DNA of 51,299 bases, from assembly GCA_003165415.1 (NCBI GenBank), contig PLUC01000164.1, forward strand, positions 5,250 through 56,548, written 5' to 3'. Numbering within the stretch: the stretch's first letter is position 1; every line of letters begins with the position of its first letter. The notes beneath the pieces are model-generated. The model was not told the origin of the DNA. It saw only the letters and a list, made by a program, of their open reading frames with translations, and ran no database searches. Origin of the DNA: Holophagaceae bacterium. GTDB lineage: Bacteria; Acidobacteriota; Holophagae; Holophagales; Holophagaceae. Of this stretch, positions 1 through 8,269 are shown piece after piece. The position numbers were made by a program, and so were the translations under genes.

Positions 1-302
1 TGGAGGGCTTCCCCCGCTGCGCGGATTCCCTGCTCGCCTTCGGGGTCAGCGACCTCACCAAGTTCAACGTCAAGGACCCGCGCAGCCTGAGGATCCTGCT
101 GGAACACCTGCGCAAGACCATCGAGCGCTTCGAGCCGCGCCTGGGCAACGTCCGGGTCAGCCTCGAACAGGGCCGGGAAGCCGGCAAGGCCCTGCGCTTC
201 CGCGTGGATGCCCTGCTCCGGCAACAGCCCGGCAAGCCCCCCGTCGCCTATGACGGCACGGTGCTGCTGGGAACCCAGTCCTGCCTGATCCAGCAACGCT
301 GA
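1..302 (+). CDS. tssE: T6SS baseplate protein TssE, C-terminal part (5' end outside window)
   Basis: An open frame enters at base 3 and runs to the TGA at 300-302. It encodes about 99 residues ending in a gp25-like sequence: a LLAFGVSDLT segment, then RSLRILLEHLRKTIERFEPR, then strands typical of the gp25/TssE wedge fold. TssE is a baseplate wedge component of the T6SS and resembles phage T4 gp25. The TGA overlaps the ATG of tssF by one base (TGATG), so the two are translationally coupled. The beginning of the gene is cut by the window edge. The family call rests on the pattern and on tssF and tssG following directly. Confidence 0.85.
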   Translation, partial: EGFPRCADSLLAFGVSDLTKFNVKDPRSLRILLEHLRKTIERFEPRLGNVRVSLEQGREAGKALRFRVDALLRQQPGKPPVAYDGTVLLGTQSCLIQQR

Positions 303-2152
303 TGCTCGACGAACTGCTTCCCTACTATGAACGGGAACTGGGGTTCCTCAGGGACCTGTCCGGGGAGTTCGCCTCCCGCTATCCCAAGATCGCCCGCAGG
401 CTCCTCCTGGAAGGTGAGCAGAGCGAGGACCCGCATGTGGAGCGACTCCTGGAGGGCTTCGCCTTCCTGGCCGCCCGGATCCACCGCAAGCTGGATGACG
501 AATTCCCCGAGATCACCCAGGCCTTCATGGATGTCTTGTTCCCGCAGTATCTGCGTCCGTCTCCCTCGGCCAGCATCCTGCAGCTTGAACTGGATCCGAC
601 CCGCCCGGAGGTCCAGGGGGCGTATATCGTTCCGCGTCACTGCCAAGTGCTGTCCGGCGAAGTCCAGGGGGTCCGCTGCCGCTTCCAGACCTCCCTGGAG
701 ACCAGCCTCTGGCCGGTCTCGGTCCAGAGCGCGAAGGTGGAGTTCGGCTCCAACTCCGAGGCGCTCCGGTGGGCGGGGGCGCCGGCGGCCATCACCGTCG
801 AACTGCGCACCCACGGGCAGATCCCCTGGGGGTCGCTCAAGCTGGACCGGCTCCGCTTCTTCCTTGACGGGGATGCGCCGATCACCGCCCTGCTGTACGA
901 ACTGCTCTGCCACCGCCTGAAGGGAATCCGGGTTTCCGACGGCAGAGGCGACCCCCACACCACGGTCATGCTGCCCGCCAGCGTCCTGCGCCCCGTCGGG
1001 TTCGAGGCTTCCGAGGCCCTCCTGGGCGGGGATTCCCGGGTCTTCGACGGATTCCGGCTTTTGCATGAATATTTCCTTTACCCGGACAAGTTCATGTTCG
1101 TTGAACTCGGCGGGCTGGACGCCGCCCCCCTCCAGCATGGCCGGGACGGTCTGGTCGTGCAGTTCCTGCTGGAACGCTTCGGCGAGGGCGAAGTGCACAG
1201 CCGGATGGTGGATCGCCTGGGGCCCGATAATCTGCGCCTGGGCTGCGTTCCCATCGTGAACCTGTTCCCCCATGCCGCCGAGCCCATCCGGATCACCCAC
1301 CAGGAGGAACGCTACCCCATCCTGCCGGACACCCGGAGGCCCCAGGCCTTCGAGGTCTACAGCGTAGACCGGGTGGCGCGCGTGGAGAAGCGCGAAGGGC
1401 CGGAAGAGATCCGCGAGGTGCCTGAGTTCTATTCCGCCGGCCGCAGGGAGGCGGGCGACCAGCGGTTCTTCTGGGTTTCGCACCGGCAGCAGTCCACCCG
1501 GGCCAACGACAAGGGAACGGACATGTTCCTGAGCCTGGTGGATCTGGCCTTCGAACCCGTGGCTCCGGAGCAGGAAGTCCTGAGCATCGACCTCACCTGC
1601 ACCAACCGGGATCTTCCCGAATTCCTCCCGTTCGGCGGCAACGCCTCCCAGCAGGGCGACTTCCTGGTCCCGCAACTGGCGTCCGTGAAGCGGGCGAGCC
1701 TGCTGCGCAAGCCTTCCCGCTCCCATCGCTCGCCCCTGCGCAAGGGGCTTCAATGGAGGCTGATATCCCACCTCACGCTCAACCATCTCTCCCTGCTCGC
1801 CCGCGACATGAAGGCGCTCAAGGAGGCGCTCAATCTCTACAACTTCACTGATTCCCAGGCGCTCCGGCGCCAGGTCAACGGCGTCCAGTCCCTGACGACG
1901 AAAGTCATCACCGCCCGGCTGAAGGACGGCAGCGGCCTGCCGGTGTTCGTGCGTGGCCTGGAAGCCACGGTCACCCTGGACGAGACCGCCTTCGTGGGCG
2001 CCAACCTGCTCCTGTTCGCCGGCATCCTGAACCGTTTCCTCGCCAGCTTCGCCCCCCCCAATGGCTTCCTGGCCTTCAAGATGAAGACCCTGCAGCATCC
2101 GGACGAGGTGGAAGCCTGGCCTCCCCAGGCAGGCGACCGGCCATGGATCTGA
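302..2152 (+). CDS. tssF: T6SS baseplate protein TssF (VasA/ImpG)
   Basis: 616 residues, the usual TssF length. The N-terminus has the family pattern LLPYYERELGFLRDLSGEFA, followed by FASRYPKIARRL and DPHVERLLEGFAFLAARIHR; a PQYLRPSPSASILQ stretch follows. TssF forms the baseplate wedge with TssE, TssG and TssK and is the counterpart of phage gp6. The start ATG at 302 overlaps the tssE stop, and the 3' end overlaps tssG by 10 bp, so this is a tightly coupled baseplate operon. No frameshift or missing region was seen. A very long antisense frame covers almost the whole gene but is a G+C-driven shadow. Confidence 0.95.
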   Translation: MLDELLPYYERELGFLRDLSGEFASRYPKIARRLLLEGEQSEDPHVERLLEGFAFLAARIHRKLDDEFPEITQAFMDVLFPQYLRPSPSASILQLELDPTRPEVQGAYIVPRHCQVLSGEVQGVRCRFQTSLETSLWPVSVQSAKVEFGSNSEALRWAGAPAAITVELRTHGQIPWGSLKLDRLRFFLDGDAPITALLYELLCHRLKGIRVSDGRGDPHTTVMLPASVLRPVGFEASEALLGGDSRVFDGFRLLHEYFLYPDKFMFVELGGLDAAPLQHGRDGLVVQFLLERFGEGEVHSRMVDRLGPDNLRLGCVPIVNLFPHAAEPIRITHQEERYPILPDTRRPQAFEVYSVDRVARVEKREGPEEIREVPEFYSAGRREAGDQRFFWVSHRQQSTRANDKGTDMFLSLVDLAFEPVAPEQEVLSIDLTCTNRDLPEFLPFGGNASQQGDFLVPQLASVKRASLLRKPSRSHRSPLRKGLQWRLISHLTLNHLSLLARDMKALKEALNLYNFTDSQALRRQVNGVQSLTTKVITARLKDGSGLPVFVRGLEATVTLDETAFVGANLLLFAGILNRFLASFAPPNGFLAFKMKTLQHPDEVEAWPPQAGDRPWI

Positions 2153-3183
2153 AGGCGGCCCTGCGCAAGCGCCCGGGCGTGTTCGGCTTCTTCCAGGCCG
2201 TGAGGATGCTCTCGCTCTGGGATGGGACCGGGCCGCTGCCGCGGAACCTGCGCTTCCGCACGCCCGCCTCCCTCGCCTTTCCCCGCACCGAGGTCCTGCA
2301 GGTCCGCGAGGCGCCGGCGCCAGGCTCCGAGGAACACCCGGGCCTGGAGATGGAGGTGGGGTTCATGGGGCTGACGGGCCCCTCCGGAGTGCTCCCGTCC
2401 CTCTATACCGAACTCGTCGAAAGCCGGCGCTACCACCATCAGGACGGCGCCCTGCATGCCTTCCTGGACTTGTTCAGCCACCGGGCAATCTCCCTGTTCT
2501 ACCTGGCGTGGCTCAAGTACCGGTTCTACCGCGGCGCCGAACTGGGCCTCCAGGACGGGTTCAGCCGGGACCTCATGGCCCTCATGGGCCTGGGACTGGA
2601 GGCCAAGACCACCCAGCAAGGGCTCGGCGGGCTGAACGGCACCTGCCTCCATTTCGGCGGCATCCTGGGGCGCCGGCCCATTCCCTCCGGTTCGCTGCGG
2701 GCCGTGGTGGAAGGCCACCTGGGTGTGCCGGTGGCCCTGGAGCAGTTCGTCTTCCACTGGGTGCAGGTCGCCGAAGCCGACCAGAGCCGGCTGGGCGCTT
2801 GCGCGCGGGACGGCCTGGGCAGCGGCACCTTCCTGGGGGTGCGCCAGCGCGACGCGCAGACCAGCATCCGCCTCCTGCTGGGGCCGCTGGACGCCCGGCA
2901 GTTCCGGGACTTCCTGCCGGACGGCAAAGGCGGGTCGGATCTCGGCGCCCTCATGTTCGACCTGCTCGGGCCGACCATGCGGGTGGAGGTCCGCCTCATC
3001 CTGCGCTGGTCGGAAGTGCCCCCGCCCCGCATGGGACAGCCCGGAGGCCTTTCCCTCGGCCGAAATCTCTGGATGTTCTCCACGCCGCCAGGAAGCGACC
3101 AGAGCGATGCAGTTTATGAGCTAAACATTGATTCCGCAGGACCATCCCGCGGCCCGGAAAAACAAGGCATTCTCCCTAGTTGA
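2143..3183 (+). CDS. tssG: T6SS baseplate protein TssG (VasB/ImpH)
   Basis: 346 residues, typical for TssG. It opens with PGVFGFFQAVRMLSLW and continues with LRFRTPASLAFPRTEV and MEVGFMGLTGPSGVLPSLYT, both hallmarks of the family, and has FLDLFSHRAISLFYLAWLKY further on. TssG dimers bridge TssF in each baseplate wedge (phage gp53-like role). The start lies inside tssF (10-bp overlap). The gene ends at 3183, and a 111-bp gap separates it from tssA, the first real break in the operon. Confidence 0.95.
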   Translation: MDLKAALRKRPGVFGFFQAVRMLSLWDGTGPLPRNLRFRTPASLAFPRTEVLQVREAPAPGSEEHPGLEMEVGFMGLTGPSGVLPSLYTELVESRRYHHQDGALHAFLDLFSHRAISLFYLAWLKYRFYRGAELGLQDGFSRDLMALMGLGLEAKTTQQGLGGLNGTCLHFGGILGRRPIPSGSLRAVVEGHLGVPVALEQFVFHWVQVAEADQSRLGACARDGLGSGTFLGVRQRDAQTSIRLLLGPLDARQFRDFLPDGKGGSDLGALMFDLLGPTMRVEVRLILRWSEVPPPRMGQPGGLSLGRNLWMFSTPPGSDQSDAVYELNIDSAGPSRGPEKQGILPS

Positions 3184-3228
3184 CCTCGGGTTGGTATGGC
3201 CCAATGATATGAAACCATCCAATCATTG
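3180..3228 (+). promoter_or_regulatory. Possible internal promoter and inverted repeat ahead of tssA
   Basis: TTGACC at 3180-3185 is followed after 17 bp by AATGAT at 3203-3208, a partial sigma-70-like match. CAATGAT at 3202-3208 is repeated inverted as ATCATTG at 3222-3228 with a 13-bp spacer, so the arm covers the presumed -10. This gap is clearly richer in A+T than the flanking genes. Arms of seven bases could arise by chance, and nothing independent supports promoter activity. Confidence 0.25.
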
Positions 3229-3294
3229 AACATCAGCCAAACTTGGCCATGTCCCAATAGCACCCGCGGCCACCTGACGCTCCCAGAGGCCCCC

Positions 3295-4407
3295 ATGAAC
3301 GCTCAAGCAGCACTGTCCTTCCTGGAACCCATTTCTGACGCGAGTCCGGCGGGAGAGGACCTGAGTTTCGACCCCGTGCTGGATGAGATCAAGGAGGCGC
3401 GCCGGAGCGATGACCCGACCCTGGCCCAGGGCGACTGGGTGCGCGACCTGAAGACCGCCAACTGGAACGCCGTCATCAGTATCTGCGAGAACCTGCTGCA
3501 AAAGCGCACCAAGGACCTCCAGATCATCGCCTTCTACGCCGAAGCCTCGGCCAGGAAGAACGGGTTCAGCGGGCTCGCCACGGGCCTCCAGGTTCTGGAA
3601 GGCAGCCTGGACCGGTTCTGGGAATCCCTCTTCCCCACCCTGGAAGATGGGCCTGAGGAGCGGATCAGCCGGCTGGAATGGCTGGATGCCACCGTGGGGG
3701 ATGCGGTGCGCGACCTGCCCATGCTGCCGGCCTCCGCCGGCGGCCATTCCTGGTCCAAATGGCAGGAATCCAGGGAGGTGGAGAACCTGGGCCTCAAGAA
3801 CCCCGAACTGAAGGCGGAGGCGATCCAGGCAGGCAAGCTGTCCGGGGAGGCCTTCGACAAGGCGGTGAAGCAGGCCGGCAGCTCATGGTTCAAGCAGATC
3901 CACCCGGAGATCCTGGCCGCGCAGCAGGCCTGCACGGCCATCATCGCCCGCCTGGACCAGTGTCTGGGCGCGGATGCCCCGTCCATGGAGCGCCTGAAGG
4001 CCGCCATCGAGGGCTGTGATGCCCTGGCCCGGAACCTTCGGGGCAAGTTCGAGGCCCTGCCCCCCCAGGGGGCGGACCCCGCCCCGGCCGCGCCGGCGCC
4101 CCGTGCGAAGGAGGCGGCAGCCGCCACCGCCGCGCCTCAGCCCTTCCCGCAGCAGGGTCCGCCCGCATCGCCTTACCCGGACCCGGAAGCGGCCCTGAGG
4201 GCCCGCGTCCAGGCCATCGACCAGCTGCGGCAGGTTGCGACCTACTTCCGCACCTACGAACCGCACAGTCCGGTGGCGCCGCTGGTGGAGCGCGCGGCGC
4301 GCTGGGGGGAAATGAACCTGGAATCCTGGCTCACCGAGGTCGTGCCCGATGAGACCGTCCTCACCACCTTGAAGACCCTCCTGGATTTCCGGGAGGAGAC
4401 CCGATAG
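3295..4407 (+). CDS. tssA: T6SS cap/assembly protein TssA (ImpA-like)
   Basis: 370 residues from the ATG at 3295. A TTG 23 codons upstream keeps the frame open, but conserved sequence begins at MNAQAALSFLEPIS and an AGAGG lies just before this ATG. The N-terminal ImpA domain shows SPAGEDLSFDPVLDEI, then DWVRDLKTANWNAVI and LQVLEGSLDRFWESLFP. An Ala/Pro-rich linker (about residues 250-300) leads to a C-terminal helical region with LRARVQAIDQLRQVATYFR and a closing WLTEVVPDETVLTTLKTLL. TssA proteins prime tube and sheath polymerisation at the baseplate or distal end. Which TssA subclass this is cannot be settled by eye. Confidence 0.9.
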   Translation: MNAQAALSFLEPISDASPAGEDLSFDPVLDEIKEARRSDDPTLAQGDWVRDLKTANWNAVISICENLLQKRTKDLQIIAFYAEASARKNGFSGLATGLQVLEGSLDRFWESLFPTLEDGPEERISRLEWLDATVGDAVRDLPMLPASAGGHSWSKWQESREVENLGLKNPELKAEAIQAGKLSGEAFDKAVKQAGSSWFKQIHPEILAAQQACTAIIARLDQCLGADAPSMERLKAAIEGCDALARNLRGKFEALPPQGADPAPAAPAPRAKEAAAATAAPQPFPQQGPPASPYPDPEAALRARVQAIDQLRQVATYFRTYEPHSPVAPLVERAARWGEMNLESWLTEVVPDETVLTTLKTLLDFREETR

Positions 4408-4463
4408 TCCCCGCCCAGGCGGGAACCATCATTTTCCACGGGGTGCCTTGATCGGGGGGTGCA

Positions 4464-7118
4464 TTGAAAACGAACCTGAAATCCCTTATCGGCAAGCTGG
4501 ATCCCTTGTGCCGGAGAGTGCTGGACTCCTCGGCCAATGTGGCCCTGTCCCGGACCCACTACGAGGTGGACCTGGAGCATGTCCTGACCGAGCTCATCGC
4601 CCGGCCCGAATCGGAGGCGGTGGCCTTCCTGCGCCTGAACGGCGTGGACATCCCCAGCCTGGAGAAGGCGCTCCGGGCCGGGCTGGCATCCCTCAAGACC
4701 GGCAACAACCGGAACCCGGTCCTGTCGACCATGATCGTCCGCTGGATCGAGGCCGCCTGGATGCTGGCCACCGTGGACTATGGCGCCAGCCAGCTGCGGA
4801 GCGCCTTCCTGATGCTCGCCCTGGTGCTGGAGGATGAACTCCTCGCCCATCTGGGCAAAGCCGGGGAGATCCTCGGAGCCATCCCCAAGGAGCAGGCGAA
4901 GGCGGGCCTGCTGGAACTCCTGCGCCGAAGCCCCGAGGGCCGCGAGGGCGCCAAGGGCGCCCCCGGGGAGACGCCTTCGCCCGCCGAGATTCCCGGCGCC
5001 GCGCCGGAAGGCGCCTTGGCGAGATTCACCTCCGACCTCACGGCCCTGGCGCGGGCCGGCAAGCTGGACCCGGTCCTGGGGCGGGACCTCGAGATCCGCC
5101 AGATGATGGACATCCTGCTGCGGCGCCGGCAGAACAACCCGATCCTCACCGGCGAGCCGGGTGTGGGCAAGACCGCGGTGGTGGAGGGGCTGGCCCTCAG
5201 AATAGTGGAAGGGGACGTGCCCGAGCCGCTCAAGCCCATCGAGCTCAGGGTGCTGGATCTCGGGCTCCTCCAGGCCGGGGCCAGCGTCAAGGGAGAGTTC
5301 GAGGCGAGGCTGCGAGGGGTCATCGACGAAGTGAAGGCGTCCCTGAAGCCCATCATCCTTTTCATCGACGAGGCCCACACCCTGATCGGCGCGGGCGGCG
5401 CGGCCGGCCAGGGCGACGCCGCCAACCTGCTCAAACCGGCCCTGGCGCGGGGTGAACTGCGCACCATCGCCGCCACCACCTGGTCCGAATACAAGAAGTA
5501 TTTCGAAAAGGACGCCGCGCTCGCCCGGAGATTCCAGGTGGTCAAGGTGGAGGAACCCACCGAGGACCTGGCGGTCCAGATGCTGCGGGGGGTTGTGCCG
5601 CACCTGGAGCGCCACCACAAAGTGCGCATCCAGGCCGCCGGCGTCAAGGCGGCCGTGCACCTCTCAAGCCGGTACATCGCCGGCCGGCAACTCCCCGACA
5701 AGGCCGTGAGCCTGATGGACACGGCCTGCGCCCGGGTGGCCCTGAGCCGGGCCGCCATCCCGGAATCCGTGGAAGCGATCCGCCGGGACCTGGAAGATGT
5801 GGTCCGGGAAAAGCAGGCCCTGGGCCGCGAGGAGGACCCGCGGCCGCATGTCGGCCGGCTGGCGGAGCTCACCGAACGGGAGCGCCAGCTCGAGGGGGAA
5901 CTGAAGGAGATGGAGGAATGCGCCCGGGCTCAGCATGCCCTCATCGACACGGTGGAAGCGGCGGCCAGGGAACTCGCCCAGGCCAGGCTCCAGGGCGGCG
6001 ACCCGGATCGCGCCAAGGCGCTGGAAGAAGCCTGGACGCAGGCCTACGACGCCTATCGCGGGCACTTCTCCGCGCATCCCATGGTGCACCTGGACGTCGA
6101 CGACAAGGTCATCGCTGAAGTGGTGGCCAGCTGGACCGGGATCCCGCTGGGGCGCATGGCCCAGGATGAAATCGCCACCGTGCAGCAGCTCGGGACCGCC
6201 CTGCAGCAACGCGTGGTGGGCCAGGACCACGCCATGGACCGCATCGCCAGGCAGCTCCAGATCGCCTGGGCCGGCATGGAGGATCCCACCAGGCCTCGGG
6301 GCGTGTTCCTGCTCACCGGCCCATCCGGCGTGGGCAAGACCGAGACGGCCCTCGCCCTGGCCGACCTCCTCTACGGCGGAGAGCGCAACCTCGTCACCAT
6401 CAACATGAGCGAATACCAGGAAGCCCACAGCGTCTCGGGCCTCAAAGGCTCTCCGCCGGGCTACGTGGGCTACGGGGAAGGAGGCGTCCTTACCGAAGGA
6501 GTGCGCCGGAAACCCTATTGCGTCGTCCTGCTCGACGAGGTGGAGAAAGCGCATCCGGATGTGCTCGAACTGTTCTACCAGGTGTTCGACAAAGGCATGC
6601 TGGAGGATTCCGAAGGCCGGGCGGTGGATTTCCGCAACACGGTCATCCTGCTCACCTCCAACGTCGGCTCGGAACTCATCCAGAGGGCCATGGAACTCGG
6701 CGTCACCGTCGACGGGGAATCGCGCAAACCCACCGCCGAGGACTTGGCCGAACTGCTGCGCCCGGACCTGGTCAAGGTCTTCAAGCCCGCCTTCCTGGGG
6801 CGCTGCCAGGTGGTCCCCTTCTTCGCCCTGGAGGACGCCGCCCTCAAGCGGGTCATCGGCCTGAAACTGCGGAAGATCCAGCAGCGCTACCGGGCCAATT
6901 TCGGGGCCGAGCTCAGCTATGACGAGGACCTGCTCGAACTGATCCGGGCGCGCTGCACCGAGGCCGAGAGCGGCGCCCGGAACGCCGAGAGCATTCTCGG
7001 CCAGGCCATCCTCGCCCCGCTGTCGGCGGAGGTGCTCGCCCGCATGGCCGAAGGGAAGGCCATCGGGCGCGTGCATATCGCCTTGCGGGATGGGGAAGTG
7101 GATCTCCAGATCACCTGA
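4464..7118 (+). CDS. tssH: T6SS sheath-disassembly AAA+ ATPase TssH (ClpV)
   Basis: 884 residues, the ClpV size. The start is a TTG at 4464 preceded by a GGGGGGT-type ribosome site; no ATG fits the conserved N-terminus (KSLIGKLDPLCRRVLDSSAN). An N-terminal Clp repeat domain is followed by a Pro/Ala-rich linker (about 155-180). Two AAA+ modules follow, with Walker A GEPGVGKT at about residue 230 (Walker B ILFIDEAHT) and GPSGVGKT at about residue 619 (Walker B VVLLDEVEKAHP), separated by a coiled-coil middle domain. ClpV extracts TssB/TssC from contracted sheaths so that subunits are recycled. The T6SS neighbourhood separates it from the chaperone ClpB. Confidence 0.95.
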   Translation: MKTNLKSLIGKLDPLCRRVLDSSANVALSRTHYEVDLEHVLTELIARPESEAVAFLRLNGVDIPSLEKALRAGLASLKTGNNRNPVLSTMIVRWIEAAWMLATVDYGASQLRSAFLMLALVLEDELLAHLGKAGEILGAIPKEQAKAGLLELLRRSPEGREGAKGAPGETPSPAEIPGAAPEGALARFTSDLTALARAGKLDPVLGRDLEIRQMMDILLRRRQNNPILTGEPGVGKTAVVEGLALRIVEGDVPEPLKPIELRVLDLGLLQAGASVKGEFEARLRGVIDEVKASLKPIILFIDEAHTLIGAGGAAGQGDAANLLKPALARGELRTIAATTWSEYKKYFEKDAALARRFQVVKVEEPTEDLAVQMLRGVVPHLERHHKVRIQAAGVKAAVHLSSRYIAGRQLPDKAVSLMDTACARVALSRAAIPESVEAIRRDLEDVVREKQALGREEDPRPHVGRLAELTERERQLEGELKEMEECARAQHALIDTVEAAARELAQARLQGGDPDRAKALEEAWTQAYDAYRGHFSAHPMVHLDVDDKVIAEVVASWTGIPLGRMAQDEIATVQQLGTALQQRVVGQDHAMDRIARQLQIAWAGMEDPTRPRGVFLLTGPSGVGKTETALALADLLYGGERNLVTINMSEYQEAHSVSGLKGSPPGYVGYGEGGVLTEGVRRKPYCVVLLDEVEKAHPDVLELFYQVFDKGMLEDSEGRAVDFRNTVILLTSNVGSELIQRAMELGVTVDGESRKPTAEDLAELLRPDLVKVFKPAFLGRCQVVPFFALEDAALKRVIGLKLRKIQQRYRANFGAELSYDEDLLELIRARCTEAESGARNAESILGQAILAPLSAEVLARMAEGKAIGRVHIALRDGEVDLQIT

Positions 7119-7131
7119 GCTAGGAGCCTTC

Positions 7132-8088
7132 ATGCCCAAGAGTGGTGGGATCGATTGGGTTCTTCTGTTGATCGTGGCGGGCATCCTGGTTTTCATCGGG
7201 ATCTCCATATGGGCGCTGCTGCGGTTCCGCAAATCCAGGAAGGAGACGCCCTCCGCAACCTTTCATGGGACCGTCATGTGGCCCCGGGGGCGCGCCGGCG
7301 GGATGGCCGCCCCGAAGCCCGGCACGCCCCCGCAGGCGCCCGAGCAGCATGAAGGGACCGTGATGTGGCCCAAAGGCCAGGCGGCGCGGGCCGCGTCCAG
7401 GCCTCCGGCCCCGCTCGCCCCGCCGCCACCGGCGCCCGAGCAGCCCGAAGGCACCGTGATGTGGCCCAAGGGCCAGGCGGCGCGGGCCGCGTCCAGGCCT
7501 CCGGCCCCGTTCACCCCGTCCGCCCCGTCCGCCCCGCCCGCCTCGCAGCCACCGGCGCCCGAGGAGGCCGAAGGCACCGTGATGTGGCCCAAAGGCCGGG
7601 CGGCGCGCGCCGCGTCCGGGCCTCCGGCCGCGCCCGTTCCGCCGGCTCCGCTGGCGGAGCCCGAGCGGCAGGGATCCTTTTTCGGCGCCCTCATCCGGAA
7701 ATGCCTCCCCGCCAAGAAGCCCGCCCCGCAGACCTTCTCCGAAACGGTGATGTACCCGCGGGAGCGGGGGGGCCGCACCGCTCCCGAGTCCCGGGCACCT
7801 TCCTTCCAGCCCCCCGCCACCCCGCCCCGGGTGGACCCGGGCGGTCCCGGGACGTTCTCGGCTCCCGCGCCGAAGGAGGATCCCGGCTGGGCCATGCGCC
7901 TCCCTCCCGCCCCGCCGAGGGCGGCCGAGGCGAGCGAGGCCGCGCCCCAGGCGCCGGGCATGACCATCCAGGAGGAGGTCGAGTTCCTGCGCAGGCAGCT
8001 GCGGGAAATGCAGGCCCGGCAGGACGGCTCGACTTCCCAGCCGGCGCCGCCCCAGACTCCCCCCGAGGATCCTCGACGCTTCCCGTGA
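7132..8088 (+). CDS. Single-pass membrane protein with five repeated TVMWP/TVMYP motifs, unknown function
   Basis: 318 residues from the ATG at 7132, which is preceded by TAGGAG; an upstream in-frame start inside tssH is less likely. Residues 9-31 form one transmembrane helix with a basic RFRKSRK stop-transfer, so the long remainder is probably cytoplasmic. The tail is rich in Pro and Ala and carries the motif GTVMWP four times and ETVMYP once, with the threonine at about residues 47, 76, 108, 149 and 205. Most copies are followed by a basic (K/R)G(Q/R) step. A short coiled coil (EEVEFLRRQLREMQARQ) lies near the C-terminus. I do not recognise the family. Its place between tssH and tssM argues for a T6SS role; docking or phospho-threonine signalling is only a hypothesis. 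Confidence 0.75.
   Translation: MPKSGGIDWVLLLIVAGILVFIGISIWALLRFRKSRKETPSATFHGTVMWPRGRAGGMAAPKPGTPPQAPEQHEGTVMWPKGQAARAASRPPAPLAPPPPAPEQPEGTVMWPKGQAARAASRPPAPFTPSAPSAPPASQPPAPEEAEGTVMWPKGRAARAASGPPAAPVPPAPLAEPERQGSFFGALIRKCLPAKKPAPQTFSETVMYPRERGGRTAPESRAPSFQPPATPPRVDPGGPGTFSAPAPKEDPGWAMRLPPAPPRAAEASEAAPQAPGMTIQEEVEFLRRQLREMQARQDGSTSQPAPPQTPPEDPRRFP
7267..7758 (+). repeat. Degenerate in-frame repeats encoding the TVMWP motif
   Basis: Five copies of a unit centred on ACCGTGATGTGGCCC-like DNA lie at roughly 7267, 7354, 7450, 7573 and 7741. The second and third copies continue with nearly identical DNA for about 60 bases; the fourth is slightly diverged and the first and fifth more so. Distances are irregular (29, 32, 41 and 56 codons), so this is not a simple tandem array. 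The motif is conserved while the Pro/Ala linkers vary, which suggests selection on the motif. Confidence 0.75.
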
Positions 8089-8165
8089 CGCCGCCCACGC
8101 CAGGTCCGCCCCGGAGCGGAATGAGCGCGGCATGGAGGAGACCCGGGCGGCCATTGGGAAAGACC

Positions 8166-8193
8166 TTGTATGGCCATGGAATCAGCCTAAAAT
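8166..8193 (+). promoter_or_regulatory. Candidate sigma-70-like promoter for tssM onward
   Basis: The 181-bp gap between the TVMWP-protein gene and tssM holds no convincing gene. It contains TTGTAT at 8166-8171 and TAAAAT at 8188-8193, spaced 16 bp, followed by an A+T-rich stretch and about 80 bases to the tssM ATG. This would let tssM-tagF-tssB-tssC-hcp-vgrG be transcribed independently of the baseplate genes. It is a consensus match only. Confidence 0.35.
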
Positions 8194-8269
8194 GCGAATC
8201 CAAAGACCCATTCTGTTCAATATATCGGTACCTCTGATCGGGCAGCAGGCCAACTTCAAGGACTGAACC

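Noticed and set aside
248-2098. 616-residue minus-strand frame antisense to tssF
   Set aside because: Mirror of the strong third-position G+C bias in tssF; Gly/Gln/Ala-rich sequence with no domain. The same applies to long antisense frames over tssH, jetC, vgrG, the permease and trpE.
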